DNA of 64,000 nt from Ilyonectria destructans (GCA_020740775.1 JAHEWK010000002.1:868001-932000), one strand, 5' to 3'; counted from the stretch's first letter, positions 10,406-22,148 are shown. Made by a program: numbers and translations. Notes: generated from the sequence alone by a model not told the origin.

Positions 10406-12055
10406 TTATGTACCCTTTGTCGGACTATGCTTCAGTTTACCGCCGACTATTGTATAGAGAGGGAGCAGATCCCGCAAATCACTCGGATCTTGTGCAGTCA
10501 GGGGATTCCAAGGCCAAATGGTCAAATCAGCAAAGCGGCCCGGAGCAATTGTCCCCCTTGTATCAGACTCTCCCAGCAGGGTAGTGGCAAGCGTTGTGTG
10601 CATGGCGATGGCCTCTTCGATGCGGATGGCATGCTCGGGCCCCATGATGCCTGCAACGGTTTGGCGGGTCGTCATTCCCCAGACGGAGCGCATGGGGCCG
10701 TAGACGCCCACGGGATAGTCAGACCCGCCGGCCACAAGGCCACCAGCATCCAGCCAGCCACGTGCCGGGAAGCAGCGGGCGACCCTCTCTTTACCAAGAT
10801 ACAGCATCTCGAAAGCTGCAGCATCATGGATCAACGGATGCTGGATTGTGCAGGGAATTCCCAGGCTAATGGCTCGAGAGCGCTGGTCAGGCTTGGCAAG
10901 GCCGCCGTGCTCCATGACAAGGGTATTGGCAGGGAGATGCGGGTGATGGCGCAGCAACCGTTCGTAGACATCAAGCAATACCCGGACGGCACGATCTCCA
11001 AAGGCATGGGTTCCGATGCGCCAACCGCTCCGGACAACCATGTCCATGGCCCGAAAGAGCTCATCTGGGTCCCAGATCAGCGTGCCGCGAAAGTTGCCCA
11101 CGTCGGCACCGCAGCATCCCACGTCCGGACGGCCAATGTAGGGCTCCTCGGTGGCATTGGCTTCAAGCCCACCATCCAAGATGAACTTGACACCCCAGAC
11201 GGAGAGCCATGGATCAAACTGCAGATGGCGCCACGCCTCCATCTTGCCCAGCAGCTTGGCCACTTGGGCCGCCGAGTTCATGCCCATGGTGGACACGAGG
11301 GCACGCATACGTACATGCAACTTGCCAGCATCGTGGGTGCGCTTCAGCATGTCAAGGTCCTCGACGGGTACCGCGCAATCGCGCACGCAGCCGATGCCCG
11401 TTGCAGCATATGAGGCTGAGGCTTGCTCGATGCCGGCTATGCGCTTGCTCAGGCTCGGAGCTGGCATGACGCCCATGACACCGGCCATGGCGGCATCCTG
11501 GAGATGGCCATCCAACCGGCCGCCGTCGTCTCGTCCGATCTTCCCACCAGCTGGACTGGCCATGTCGGCCGTGATGCCGCCAAGCTTGAGCGCGAGCGAG
11601 TTCGCAACGAGGTTGTGCCCGCCTCGCCGCACTACAATGGGATGAGCCACGCTGACCCTGTCCAGCTCCTGTGCCGTCGGGAGGCGCTGTTCCTCGAGGT
11701 TGTATTCCAGCCAGTTCCACGTCGTCGTGATCCAGCTACCGGGTTCGACCTCGGCCGTGCGCTTGCCGAGCATGGTGAGCATCTCGTCGATGCTGCGGGC
11801 CGTGTGCACAGGGACGTCAAACTGGCTAAGCCCAGCAACCATGAGATGCGTATGCGTATCGTCGAGGGCTGGAAGCACAGTACTGCCACGCTCATCGATG
11901 ACGAGCGTGCTCGGCCCCACGCAATCATCGAGGCCATGTGCATCTCTAGACACGGCGGCGATGTAGCCGTTGCGGATGGAGATGGCCTGGAGCTCCGAGT
12001 CTTCAGGATAGAGCGTCGCCACGCATTTGGCTCGGATGAGAATGTCGGCGTCCAT
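10406..12055 (-). CDS. YtcJ-like amidohydrolase (Amidohydro_3 family)
   Basis: A single minus-strand exon encodes 549 residues from the ATG at 12055. The open frame extends to 12268, but the extra 71 residues do not look like family sequence, while the family start MDADILIRAKCVATLYPEDS fits the chosen ATG. Visible features are the metal-binding H-x-H in DDTHTHL, the central VWGVKFILDGGLEANATEEPY segment where the family carries the metal-bridging lysine, later histidines in IGTHAFGDRAV and VMEHGG, and a final GGSDYPV with the catalytic-type Asp. The C-terminus GTIAPGRFADLTIW closes the beta-sandwich. These are cytosolic metal hydrolases acting on amide or formamide bonds; the substrate is unknown. 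Confidence 0.9.
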   Translation of the reverse strand: MDADILIRAKCVATLYPEDSELQAISIRNGYIAAVSRDAHGLDDCVGPSTLVIDERGSTVLPALDDTHTHLMVAGLSQFDVPVHTARSIDEMLTMLGKRTAEVEPGSWITTTWNWLEYNLEEQRLPTAQELDRVSVAHPIVVRRGGHNLVANSLALKLGGITADMASPAGGKIGRDDGGRLDGHLQDAAMAGVMGVMPAPSLSKRIAGIEQASASYAATGIGCVRDCAVPVEDLDMLKRTHDAGKLHVRMRALVSTMGMNSAAQVAKLLGKMEAWRHLQFDPWLSVWGVKFILDGGLEANATEEPYIGRPDVGCCGADVGNFRGTLIWDPDELFRAMDMVVRSGWRIGTHAFGDRAVRVLLDVYERLLRHHPHLPANTLVMEHGGLAKPDQRSRAISLGIPCTIQHPLIHDAAAFEMLYLGKERVARCFPARGWLDAGGLVAGGSDYPVGVYGPMRSVWGMTTRQTVAGIMGPEHAIRIEEAIAMHTTLATTLLGESDTRGTIAPGRFADLTIWPWNPLTAQDPSDLRDLLPLYTIVGGKLKHSPTKGT

Positions 12056-12427
12056 TGCTTCTTGGCGTGGGTTGATTTTCGCTCTGGTCTTCTGTCTAGA
12101 CAGAACTGTAGGGTTGATATGTTGCCACGACACTGCCCGAACCAACTGAAACGCTTGCTCTTGGCGACACAACAGAACCTCATAAATAGCCTTGTGCGGC
12201 AAATGCACCGGGTAACTATCCGCTCTGTGCGCGGGCCGCAAGTGCGCATCTGACGGATACAACGGCATGTTCGGAAGACCCGGGTACGGTCAGTCGAAAC
12301 TCCTAGGTCGGGAAAAACAACATTGCATCCAATACCCGTAGAACTTGGACTGCAAGCCATGCATCTATGTAATCTGTAAACACTACCAAGACCTTAGTCC
12401 AAAGACGCAGTGTCTTGCTGCGAGACA

Positions 12428-12743
12428 CTAGTAATGGATGGCTTGGGCTTGCATGTTCACTCTACAGAATCTCCCACCCAATACTTTCCGAAGCAATGGC
12501 CGGGGACTAAGACTGGTGGATGAATCTAGAGTCGTGGAACTTTGGGGGTTAATGCCACGGGCGAAGCAGGCTGTCACCAACGCCGTCACTCCAAATGGGA
12601 TCATAACGTAGAATACTAGTCGGAAAGTATCTGCATAGGTACTCTTAAATGCGGCTGCTGTCGCATCAATAACAGGCTGCATTAGGCCAGGAACGCACCC
12701 AAGTGCAGCCAGATTTCCAACAGCATTCCCAATTACAGCAGAG
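12428..12743 (-). pseudogene. C-terminal fragment of a TRI12-like MFS efflux pump
   Basis: On the minus strand the segment reads AVIGNAVGNLAALGCVPGL, then a stretch with AAFKSTYADTFRLVFYV and the final membrane helix IPFGVTALVTACFARGINP, ending in a stop at 12428. This matches the last helix and tail of fungal MFS drug/trichothecene-type pumps (TRI12 family). Upstream of about 12743 homology stops abruptly at an AT-rich sequence, so the first 11 or so helices are missing. It is a truncated remnant, not a functional gene. Confidence 0.72.
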
Positions 12744-12897
12744 ATCAGTTACTTTAGATTTACTTATAATATTATTAGCTAGATTGCAATTTATATTGGA
12801 TGCTACAATCTACAAGAAGATAGTATTACCCACAGACCCACTAGTGCTGCAACAGGTACCTATTAGGTCGGTAGTAACGCTAAGCTCTTCTTAAGGG
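12744..12897. other. AT-rich junction between two gene fragments
   Basis: About 150 bp of A/T-rich DNA (TTTACTTATAATATTATTAG and similar) separates the MFS stub (-) from the NLR stub (+). Both fragments lose their 5' parts at this junction, which suggests a deletion or a decayed insertion here. Confidence 0.5.
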
Positions 12898-14083
12898 GCG
12901 AAGACACTTGATTCCCTCCCCGATCAACTAGACGAGTATTACGCCACGATAATTGAACGGGTCTCTCCGGGATCGCGATGGAACACCTATGTTGTCCTTG
13001 AGTCTCTAGCCAGATCCAACCAGTTACTAACAACCCAAGACTTGGCCAGGATAATCGAGACTTCTACCATAACGGCTTGTCCTGACTTCAAGAATTTGTC
13101 AAACACAAAACAGATTGACCCCAATCTGGCCGACAAGGTTGTCCGGGAGGTGTCTGAAGGATTGGTTGACATGGGAACGGGCCATGTTCAACTGATGCAT
13201 CAGACGGTCAAAGAGTTCATTGAAGCACCGCCATTTCGTCATCTGGTTCTCGGGCTCGGGAGAGCGGCAATCACAGAAGATAACGGCCATTACTTCCTCT
13301 CAAAGTATTTGTTTCTATATCCGGACGATACTCTCTACAGGCAATTGCCATTCCATGCTCGAGAGGCAGAGAGAACGACCAGCCTGAGTCAATACAAGTT
13401 TTTCTCTGGGGCACAGCCCGAGTACTCTAATTACAAGTTCAACAATTCGATACGAGGAATTGCAATTTCCATCATTCCGTCGCCTTTGCGGCTGGCCACC
13501 TTGGCCGGGTTACAGCTTTACCTCGAGGACGCGTACAAAGTGGACCATGAAGTCGTGGAAAATCATCAGACCCTATTCTTTGCAGCCTCTTTGATGGTAT
13601 GAGGACTGGTCTGGATCTTGCGGGTGCCGTCAAGACTACGGAATCCCTCCTCTCGAAAGGTTTGGTTATCGAGATAGGGTAGGCCTCAGAGGAATCATGT
13701 CCGCGACATGGGCCGGCGGCGAAGGTCAAACTTGGCAAGATCGCCCGAATACGGACTACGTCGACATTGCAATTCTGCTTGTGGACAAGCTGAGAGATGG
13801 GAACACGTCTGTTTCGTGGAGAACAAGAATGGAAACTGTCTCTAGTCGCATTTTGCATTTGAGCCCACCCGCCATTGCCAAGCGCCTACTGCAGCGCGGA
13901 GCAGATCCAAACCTCCCAGACTCATCTGGATGTTCGGCTCTGGACTACATACAGCCGCGAGTAAACGGGGCAAATGATCCCTGCGACAAGACCTACGGGC
14001 CCATCCCCAACCGATACTCGCCAGATGTCGGACATGCGGGTAATACATTAGGCCGGAGTCGAATGAATATGTGCATGGTGTGA
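12898..14083 (+). pseudogene. C-terminal remnant of a NACHT/ankyrin NLR-like protein
   Basis: From 12902 the frame reads LDSLPDQLDEYYATIIERV, then YVVLESLARSNQLLTTQDL and later GHVQLMHQTVKEFIEAPPF. These are signatures of the winged-helix region following NACHT domains in fungal STAND/NLR proteins. The frame ends at 13602. A second segment at 13697-14083 contains an ankyrin-like unit, AIAKRLLQRGADPNLPDSSG. The sensor end and the whole P-loop region are absent, and the two parts lie in different frames. An intron starting at GTATGA (13596) could join some of this, but the missing N-terminus still makes it a remnant. Confidence 0.7.
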
Positions 14084-14481
14084 TAAGTGCTGTCAAAGTG
14101 GATTCCATCCCAGCTTCCACCAGTGGGACCGTGGCGTTCTATCTAATCAATCGCATCAAATTGCTGCCCATCCCCTGCCATTCAACACGTAATTCGGAGC
14201 CACTTTTGTCGTACGAATTGCCAAGTCGAGGCGCAGGCGAGCAAGTATTCTCCAGTGAGGTCGCCAAACTAGCGAAAGCTGATCGTCGGAGGGGTCCCCG
14301 GCCGACAAGCGAGTGGCTTGTGTCCGTGTCTTGCCAAGCTGAGGCGGCGTCAATTCCGCAGTTATGGACCCTGATGGGGTTTCAGCTGAACATCTGTGCT
14401 GGTCAATATATACGCAAGGCTGCACGCCTAGACCCTTCGTTTGAGATCGGATCATTCCTCCGTAGGCACCAACTTGAGAAT
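14084..14481 (+). other. Short region upstream of the FMO gene
   Basis: About 400 bp between the NLR remnant and the flavin monooxygenase start. A plus-strand ORF crosses it and enters the first FMO exon, but its translation has no recognisable domain and the FMO start at 14482 is well supported. It likely serves as promoter and leader. Confidence 0.4.
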
Positions 14482-16344
14482 ATGGACAAGGAAGCACCAA
14501 CAGTCGCCGTCGTTGGCTTGGGTATGTGTCCCGCGAGATTGCGCAACCCATCAGCGCAGTTGGCTAACCGGATAAAGGCGTTCTTGGCCTGGTGGCGGTC
14601 AAGAATCTGACCGAAGAGGGCTTTAATGTGACTGGATTTGATCGCAATGACTATGTCGGAGGTCTATGGCACTATACGGATGAAGACAAGACGTCCGTTC
14701 TCCCAAGTGAGTGAATCAGCGACAGCATCACCTTGAGAGTACCTGATATTAACAAGGCCACAGCAACGGTCATTAACATCTCCAAAGAGCGGGTGAGCTC
14801 TGTACAAGATCCATGGCGATAACAAGAAGGCATGCTCAACGTTCTCTAGGGCTGTTTTACGGATTTTCCATTCCCTCACGATACACCGAGTCACTGCACG
14901 TCCGCCCATGTGCAGCAGTATCTCGAAAGTTATGTGTCGCACTTCAACCTGACCAACAGGCTGCGCCTCGGTACTACCGTCAAAATCGTGAAGCGCGACG
15001 ACAAGGAGGATAGGTGGGTGGTCGATGTGGAGGGCTCCGGTCCGGAATACTTCGACAAGGTCGTCGTTGCGACTGGGATTAATTCTCGCCCGCATCTTCC
15101 CACGTTGGAGGGCATCGAGCGGTTCGAGGGCGAGGTCCTGCATTCCCGCGCCTTCAAGAGGTACGATTCCCACTTACGAGATCTGATCCAGGAACTAACC
15201 GGGTCGTTACGAATGTTAGACCCGAGCTCTTCAAGGGCAAGAAGGTCGTTGTGGTCGGCATGGGCAATACCGGCGCCGACACCGCGGCTGCTCTTTGCGG
15301 AGTAGCTGATAAGGTCTACATATCTCACAATCACGGCGCGCTTGTGGTGAGTGCTCCCACAGCCTTCCCAGAGATATTCCTACTAATGCGCATGCGTAGC
15401 TGCCACGAGTCGTCGACGGGGTCCCATTCGACCACACAATGACGGCCCGCAAGGTTGCCATCATGGGCTTCCTGGAGCTCAACTTCCCCAAGTTTGCTGA
15501 CTTTATATTCAACACCATGATCAAGAAGATGCAGGACAAGGCATTCAATATCCGCCCAGAGTGGAAGCTGTCTCCTGCTCCTCCCGTCAAACATGGTGTG
15601 CCGATCATCTCAGACAACCTGGTGAATCTACTCGAGGCTGGCCAGATCCAGTCTATTGGAGGCCTCAAGCGTGTTTCTGGTCCTAATGAGGTCGAATTGG
15701 ACGATGGAACGCAGCTGGAGGCAGATACCATCATCTGGGCCACAGGGTACAAGACCGAGTTTACTCTCCTCGATCGAGGCGTTGATCCCACTCGGCACAC
15801 AACGCTCGCATGGGAATCAGCCATCGGATCCCGCGGAAAGCCACTTCCTCGTCTGTATCAGAACATTTTCTCGTTGGATCATCCCACATCGATGGCCTTC
15901 ATGGGCTGTGTGGCCTTTGCGACCGGCGCTTTCCCTCTGTACGACTTGGCCACCATGGCTCTCGCGCAAGTCTGGAAGGGTAACGCGAGCTTGCCGTCCA
16001 TCAAGGAGATGAACCACTCCGTCGACAAGCAGCACGCATTTATCTGCAGCATCGCCAAGGACGGCAGCGCCATGCCAGGCTGGGTGCGTCAGGCGGAATG
16101 GGTCAGTTGGGCAAACAAGGCGGCTGGCGCGGGGGTCAACGAGCACCTCGGATGGGGATTGAAGGGGTGGCAGTTCTGGTTCCAGGACCGGACCTTCTAC
16201 AAACTTCTGATGGACGGCATCTACACGCCCTTTATCTGGCGTGTCTTTGACGGGAAGCGCAAGGCGTGGGATGGGGCGAGGGCGGAGATTGAGAAGATCA
16301 ATGCGGAGGTGGCGGAGCGGGACAGACTGGAGAAGACCAAATAG
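14482..16344 (+). CDS. Flavin-containing monooxygenase (FMO-like)
   Basis: Six exons (14482-14521, 14578-14706, 14764-14792, 14850-15160, 15220-15346, 15400-16344) give 526 residues. The N-terminal FAD-binding GxGxxG is in VAVVGLGVLGLVAVK, split by intron 1. The FMO-identifying motif FxGxxxHxxxF is FEGEVLHSRAF. The NADPH-binding GxGxxG is in VVVVGMGNTGAD at about residue 180. IIWATGYKTEF is the conserved ATGY segment. Such enzymes oxygenate nucleophilic N or S atoms, or act in secondary metabolism. Every splice join keeps these motifs in frame. Exon 3 is only 29 nt. The C-terminal half is conserved in fungal dimethylaniline-monooxygenase-type proteins. The substrate cannot be read from sequence. 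Confidence 0.9.
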
Positions 16345-16908
16345 ATTCCTAGTAGATGTTGTTCAGCGTAATTATTAATCAGGCGATTTTGTTGTCCCGT
16401 GAATATTGGGGTGATGCGAAAATTTGCCTCATTGTATCGTCCGTTTTGCATTCATACATGTCTAAGTACCTAGGTGCCTAAATAACCTTGGGCGTTGTGT
16501 CAGGGATTTAAGGTCTTTGGGCTATCCGGCCTTACTCAAGGCTATTGGCTTGATCTAATGAGTCAGACTTGTGGTCTTCTAGAGAGGATTTTTGATAGCA
16601 GATTGATCCGTCCATCACAATCGTCATCACCAGCTATTATCTACAGAATGACCAATTAACAGTATTTTCGGCCCATTGTTGCGGCATTCCTTCATGAATC
16701 ATTTGATCAGATGATACCCATAGCGATACCCCCGATATCCTGTCTCTTTTGTTCATTTCCATTATCTTCAATCTCAGTTTTCCCAGCGATTGCAGACGCA
16801 CCGCCACCACAGCTTTCATCAGCCTTTGGGCGGGCTATTGGGTCTTTCAGTCCTCTCTGTTGCTCATCTCCCCCACACATTAACTACCAGCTTTTATTCC
16901 CACCCTGC
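16345..16908. other. Convergent 3' region, no gene seen
   Basis: The FMO gene (+) and kinase A (-) converge here. The 560 bp are moderately AT-rich with only short, overlapping ORFs, so I read it as 3' UTRs and spacer. Confidence 0.45.
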
Positions 16909-18537
16909 CTACGGCTCACCCCCGGCTTGGTAAGCGGGAAAAATGTCCAAAAATCGCTTTTTGCCCACTGGATCATCAAATTTGATGCGCAAGTAATCCA
17001 GACGTTCAGCTTCAAGTTCAGCTTCAAGTTCAGCTTCAAGTTCAGCTTCAACGACGATTCTCCTCAGCTTGTTGACCAACTCAGCGGCTTCTACACGCTG
17101 ATGAACGGCAACCATCAAATCTTCAGAAATAAGCTTGACAAGATCGCCAAGTGCCGTCCCGGATTGGCAATTTGAGTCTTCCCGGAGCTTTTCGAACGCT
17201 TTTAAGACCTTCGGATGTAGGAGATCCTTCGGATCTGGGGACTGATCTGCCACTTGGTCCGGGGACTCGTCCTGAGTCTTCCCCGGCCTGTGTACACGCC
17301 TGTAGAAACTGCCGTCTCTTATTTCTGGGTCCACGGATTTCCTAGAGTTTCGAAATCGTAGCATAGCATCATGGCCGTATAGAAGCCAAACGATGTGTTC
17401 GAGAAACATGCAACCCATTGACCACATGTCATATCTGCGCGATCGCGGGTCTTTCACATCGGGTTGTGCTTCCGGCGCTTCGTATATCGGCGTTGTGGCC
17501 CTGGTGTCTGTTGGCTCATTTCTCATATTTGTTGCTTGCTGGTGGAACTTTGAGACGCCGACATCCGCAATAACCAATGTTCCAGGATCTTCAGCTCCCT
17601 TCTTGAAGTGCAGGACATTCTCTGGCTTGAGGTCTCCGTGGCGACAGTTTTTCGAATGTAAGGCCAAAAGCGCTTCGGAAATACCCAGCATCTGGCCCAG
17701 AGACCATAGGGTGAGCTCACGGGTTCGTTTACCATCCTCTCGTTTCCAAAGGTCTCCTAGGTTTCCACCGTCAGCCCATGGAAAGAGAACATAATAAAAG
17801 CGATCTCTGGAACAAGTCGCGATGATATTGATGAGGTGCTTGTGGCTAAGAGACTGAATTTGTTGCAAATTCTCCTTCTCTTTCTCAAAGAGCTCCTCTG
17901 TTTTGAACTCTTTAACAGCGACTGGAAGAGCGGATCCATTCGCCTTGGGTCATTAGCCTTGACCATCTCGTGGCTGGGATTGGTCAATACTTACTTCGAA
18001 GCCCTGGTGATGGGCTGGGTGGATTGCTCCTTTGTACACGACGGCGAAGGGGCCCGAAGCCGCCTCGTCACACTGAATAAGTGGTAGAGCGCAGTTCGTG
18101 TCCATTTCGAAATGTCCACCAGGGCTGTTAAATAAGGGCGCCTGAACCATCCATTGCCTCTGAAGAAAGTCCCTGGCTCCCACTTGGGAGGCGAAACACT
18201 TGAATTCTTTCGAATCTTGACCCTTTTTAGATACCAAGATACCTTTAGGTTTATCTTCCCCAAGCGAAAGAGGAAGATGCTCATCTGTTAGTCCATCTTG
18301 AATCATGGAGTGTATCGCATGGGGTTTTTCTATAAGCACGAGGATCGCGAATATCTTTCTGGCGTCTCGAACGATCCTGTCAGCGAGTCGAGGATGAAAG
18401 AGCCGAGTGTGAAGAGGTAGCTGTGAGCAAACGTTCCGCTTGTTGATTTTGTCTTTTAAACATGATAACGGCAGAAAGGGCGGCTGCCCGAGAGGGCCCT
18501 TGACTTCACAGTCACTTAATTCATCACTGAAAGTCAT
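16909..18537 (-). CDS. HET-linked-type protein kinase A, non-RD catalytic loop
   Basis: Two minus-strand exons (18537-17995, 17943-16909; GTAAGT donor, CAAG acceptor) encode 525 residues. Residues 1-175 form a fungal N-terminal domain with the segment RIVRDARKIFAILVLIEK and TDEHLPLS. The kinase domain follows: a loose glycine loop GPFAVVYKG, catalytic-type Lys in VAVKEFK, catalytic loop HGDLKPENVL at about residue 283 (Gly in place of the HRD Arg), DVG in place of DFG (IADVGVSKF), YEAPE, and YDMWSMGCMFLE. All core acidic residues remain, so activity is plausible. The tail carries four near-identical EAEL units from a 12-bp DNA repeat. It is a paralogue of the divergent gene at 19641 and sits near a HET gene, so a role in non-self recognition is inferred. 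The ATG at 18537 is the first in frame. Confidence 0.87.
17005..17052 (-). repeat. 12-bp tandem repeat inside kinase A
   Basis: Four consecutive 12-bp units, three of TTCAGCTTCAAG and one ending CAAC, encode EAEL repeats on the minus strand near the kinase C-terminus. Three copies are identical, so the copy number may vary between strains. Reading frame is kept because the unit is a multiple of three. Confidence 0.95.
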
Positions 18538-19640
18538 GGCGACAAGTATGCACTTGACTGGAACTAATGCATGTGCTGCGTTTCGACGATTTAAGAAAAG
18601 AATCGCGTAAGAGAGATGTTGGAAAAAGTAGGCACATGTAGAATCAGTTATGCGCGACTTTTTGAGCCGGGGCGCAGCCAAGTACCCGAAATATGCGGCT
18701 CTTGGATGAATGATTCAGCCTCACCCCAGCTGACGCCAGGCATCGACTGCGGCGGTCATATCCGGCCCAGTGGATAAGCCTACAATACAAGAAGGGGGGT
18801 TGGAGAGCAGGCAATTAGTGCTTGCATATGATATCTACCATAGATACAGAGGGGGCTGAGTCAGACTTGCATCATTGCTCCTTGGTGTGTGTTCGTCTGC
18901 ATGTTGAAGGCTGCGCCACGCCATGGAATACCGGTATCCCCATTTCAAGGCGCAGGAGAGAATGAACTCGTCTGCCAATAGAAGCTAGAATGGATCCCAT
19001 CCTATTGAATTGTTGGTCAATATTGGGTCTTCATGCATATGGGTCAGCCCTGGACTGATGTGTAGGTGTTCACACCCTCAAAAGGTGATGAGAAGCCCAA
19101 TTGGTCCATATTTGTGATAATCCTCACATCTGCATTGCTACCCCGGTCCCCCAACCTTGGTCGGGGTGGCATGACTGAATCCGGGGCTCCAATGTCTTGT
19201 CACTTGACTTTGCCTCGTTTCTTCATAAAGTGTAGGCTGAGTTGCCTACCGGTCGCCTTGGTGCCTAGATGTAGTCATGATTCGACAATTCTTGCACATT
19301 ATGCCACCCTCTTTGCAGCAATAGGCAGCCAGCAGCTCGCGATAAGGTCTGCCCACGACCCAACCAGCGAAGTGCGAACTATCTTGCCGTCAGGCACAAG
19401 AACTGCTAAGAACAGATCGGTCTCTGGAGAACGGTAAGGTACCCGACATCGCCCGCAGAATTTGAAGCAAGGATTCCCCCTTCTCTTTGAAACTCCTTGA
19501 CTCTGTCGTAGGCAGTCTTTTTCAATCATCAGCACGAATTTAGCCCAGCCACCACTCAACGAGACCGTGCCCTGCTGCGGTGATTTCATATGTTGAATTT
19601 TCTCAATTCAACTCTCAATTCAGTCCTCTCTTTCGGAAAA
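18538..19640. other. Shared upstream region of two divergent kinases
   Basis: This 1.1 kb separates the starts of kinase A (-) and kinase B (+) and should carry both promoters. ORFs inside it are short and without family features. An in-frame ATG at 19590 could extend kinase B by 17 residues (MLNFLNST...). Confidence 0.5.
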
Positions 19641-21671
19641 ATGTCAGACTCCGAAGAATCCGAACGAGACCTCCTACGGGAAGAAATCGTGGAGTCCCTC
19701 GTGAAAAGCTGTTTCGATAATGAGCAACGATTTCTTCCGGAACGCCTGGTGGCTGATCTAACAACTGAGGAAAGAATCAGAAAGCTCTTTCCAAATGCAA
19801 CAAAAGAGTTGATGGATTTCATCTGCAAAGGAGCAAGGCGAATCTTTTTGAACATGATATTCAGCACTAAGTGGCCTGAGAAAAAAATGCTCAAGATTGC
19901 AGAGAAACTTCGAAAACACAAAATCACCGATGAGCAATTGCCTATTGATGACATTGCATCCAATGGTAATTGCAAAATACTCGCCAAGGAACCAACGTCC
20001 GCCTGTAAACACTCGAGCGCCCTAGATGTTTTCCATGAGTGGAAGAGGTCGGACATGAGGGAATTCTGCCAGAATCAGCAACAGTTCAACTCGCCGGTAT
20101 TCAAAAAGAAGGACCGCTTAGGGAAAGAATTTCCCACGGGCTGTATTCTGCCTTTTACAGAGGTCAAGTACAATGTGAAGCATGGCCACTTCAGCTCGGT
20201 CCATGAGGCCAAGCTTCGAGCAGACCACCAAGATCACTTCAAGGTAAGAGTCTCCAACGACAACCGTTACCACAAATGGACTCTAAAATAACCAGCGCAA
20301 TGACGGATTTGTTCGCGTTGCTATCAAAGAGCTCACATGTCCCCAAAATGAACCGAACTTTAAGACTGAATCGGCGTGGGGATGCGAAGTCAGAGCCCTG
20401 GACGGCATTAGCGATATTTGCCATCAACACTTGATTGATCGCATTGCTGCTTTCAAACGAGACCAGAAATATTTTATTCTATTCGAATGGGCGGATTCTG
20501 GCACGCTTCGAGATGTATGGAAAGATAATTCCAACATCCACCTGCAGCTGGGTGGAACACACATCGAATGGTTTTTGAAGCAAATGCTTGGCTTGGTCAG
20601 GGCCCTTTGCGAATTGCATAAAACGAAATCCCCAAAGAAACCCCCCATCACAGAGAGTCATGAGTCACAAGAAACCAGCGGGCAACAGAACGATGCTGGT
20701 ATCCCCATCATTATTACCAACGCGGACGGTGGCGACAGCAGTACCAAGTCTGCAAACACTGCGCCACATTGGCGTCATGGCGACCTCAAGCCCGACAACA
20801 TTCTCGCATTTTCACAGTCTAAGGAAATCTGGCTTAGTACTTTAAAGATTGCCGATCTAGGACTGGCCAAGCAACATGAATATGAGACATCAAACAGAGT
20901 AGAGCCCACTGGGACAACACACTCCACCTTGCACTACGAGGCCCCTGAGGTCATCACGCAACCTGACGAGCCGAGATCACGACGCTACGATGTGTGGTCG
21001 ATGGGTTGTATCATCTTTGAGTCGGTGATTTGGCTTCTTTATGGCTATGATACTCTCAACGCCTTCTTGAAGAAGACTACGGGGAACACGAACCAGACTC
21101 TCTATTTCACTACTCAGGGCCAACTTGGGGGAACTGCCGAGACCAACAAACTTGTGGAAAATCTGATTAATCAGATACTCGAAAAGGACCCTGAGTGCAG
21201 CAAGTCTCCGTCGACTGCTATTGGAGATCTTCTCAGGTTGGTTCGGGACAAACTCTTGGTGGTTGCCTTGCCATCAAGGTCTTCAAACTCTTCCGAGGAA
21301 CCTAACGCCCAATATCGCGCTAATGCGAGTGAATTGGAGAGTGAAATGTTCCGTATCTGGGACAAGGCACGAAATGAGAAGGCTTATCTGTTCACCGGGG
21401 CGGACCGATCTGGTGCTCCGACGCCTGAGACTCTTTTCTCGATCTCTACCAGTTCAGTAAAGAACAGAGACTCAACGAGACGGGACTCTGCGATTGATGT
21501 TGAGTTGTCGCCACAAAAGCAGGTTAGTTAATTACGCCCAGAATGCTGCCTAGCATTGAGGAACTAACAAACCGGCTAACGAGCACACGTTCAATATAGA
21601 CATGGAATGTGCGTCATGATAACCTTGGTGAAAACCTAGAAGGGATAACTGACAAGTTGACGCGGCTTTGA
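19641..21671 (+). CDS. HET-linked-type protein kinase B, non-RD catalytic loop
   Basis: Exons 19641-20243 and 20296-21522 are clear. A probable third exon, 21600-21671, adds 23 residues (TWNVRHDNLG...) for about 633 in all. The N-terminal domain matches that of kinase A (ICKGARRIFLNMIF; TDEQLPIDD). Kinase motifs are VAIKEL with the Lys, HGDLKPDNIL at about residue 361 (Gly replaces the HRD Arg), ADLGLAK in place of DFG, YEAPE and YDVWSMGCIIFE. An insert of about 45 residues (PITESHESQETSG...) precedes the catalytic loop. If the intron at 21523 is not used, the protein ends at 21531. The third exon carries a W-x3-DN motif typical of the linker between kinase and HET modules in fungi, so the gene may continue into the HET gene downstream. 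Confidence 0.85.
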
Positions 21672-22148
21672 AGACTGTAAGTTGGTGTGGCTGGATAGAA
21701 TACTAATGGAGAAACTCATACACGTCACAGTATGTAAGTCACATATAGGCAGCACATCACAAGGTAATTGGCTAAAAGAAATATCCTGAATCTTAGAGTG
21801 TACGTTAAGGCAATTCCACCATGGTTCCATGTATGGATCGACATTTACTGACATATTTCGCCAGCATGTGAGTTCTCGCCTCTTCAGAATCGAATGGTTC
21901 TGGACCAAGGCTGACTCTAGACCGTTTCTCTCGGTGTTAGGCGGTAGGTTCAACGGCATTCCTTTCATCTTTGACAACGAAAGATGGATAGCTAACATCA
22001 CCTTCTCTGCAGTCGGTATGAACCTTAATCTCCTATCAGCATTCAAAAAGCCAACAGTCAACAGCTAGATGATATTTGGGAGTTCCTGAGCGACAATCAT
22101 TTTGCTCTAGATTTCTTCCGCTTCGCTGGAGTTGACCCTTTACACAAC
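21672..22148 (+). other. Kinase-HET linker region, exon structure unresolved
   Basis: Just before the HET ATG, from 22075, the frame reads LDDIWEFLSDNHFALDFF and then FAGVDPLHN, in phase with the HET protein and preceded by a plausible CAG acceptor at about 22064. Its W-x4-DN-x-FA motif resembles the linker found after kinase domains. The stretch 21780-22060 holds other short coding-like segments with GTGAGT-type sites, but I could not settle one exon chain. Confidence 0.45.

Noticed and set aside
10388..11413. 341-codon plus-strand ORF
   Set aside because: Antisense to the amidohydrolase, without any domain of its own.
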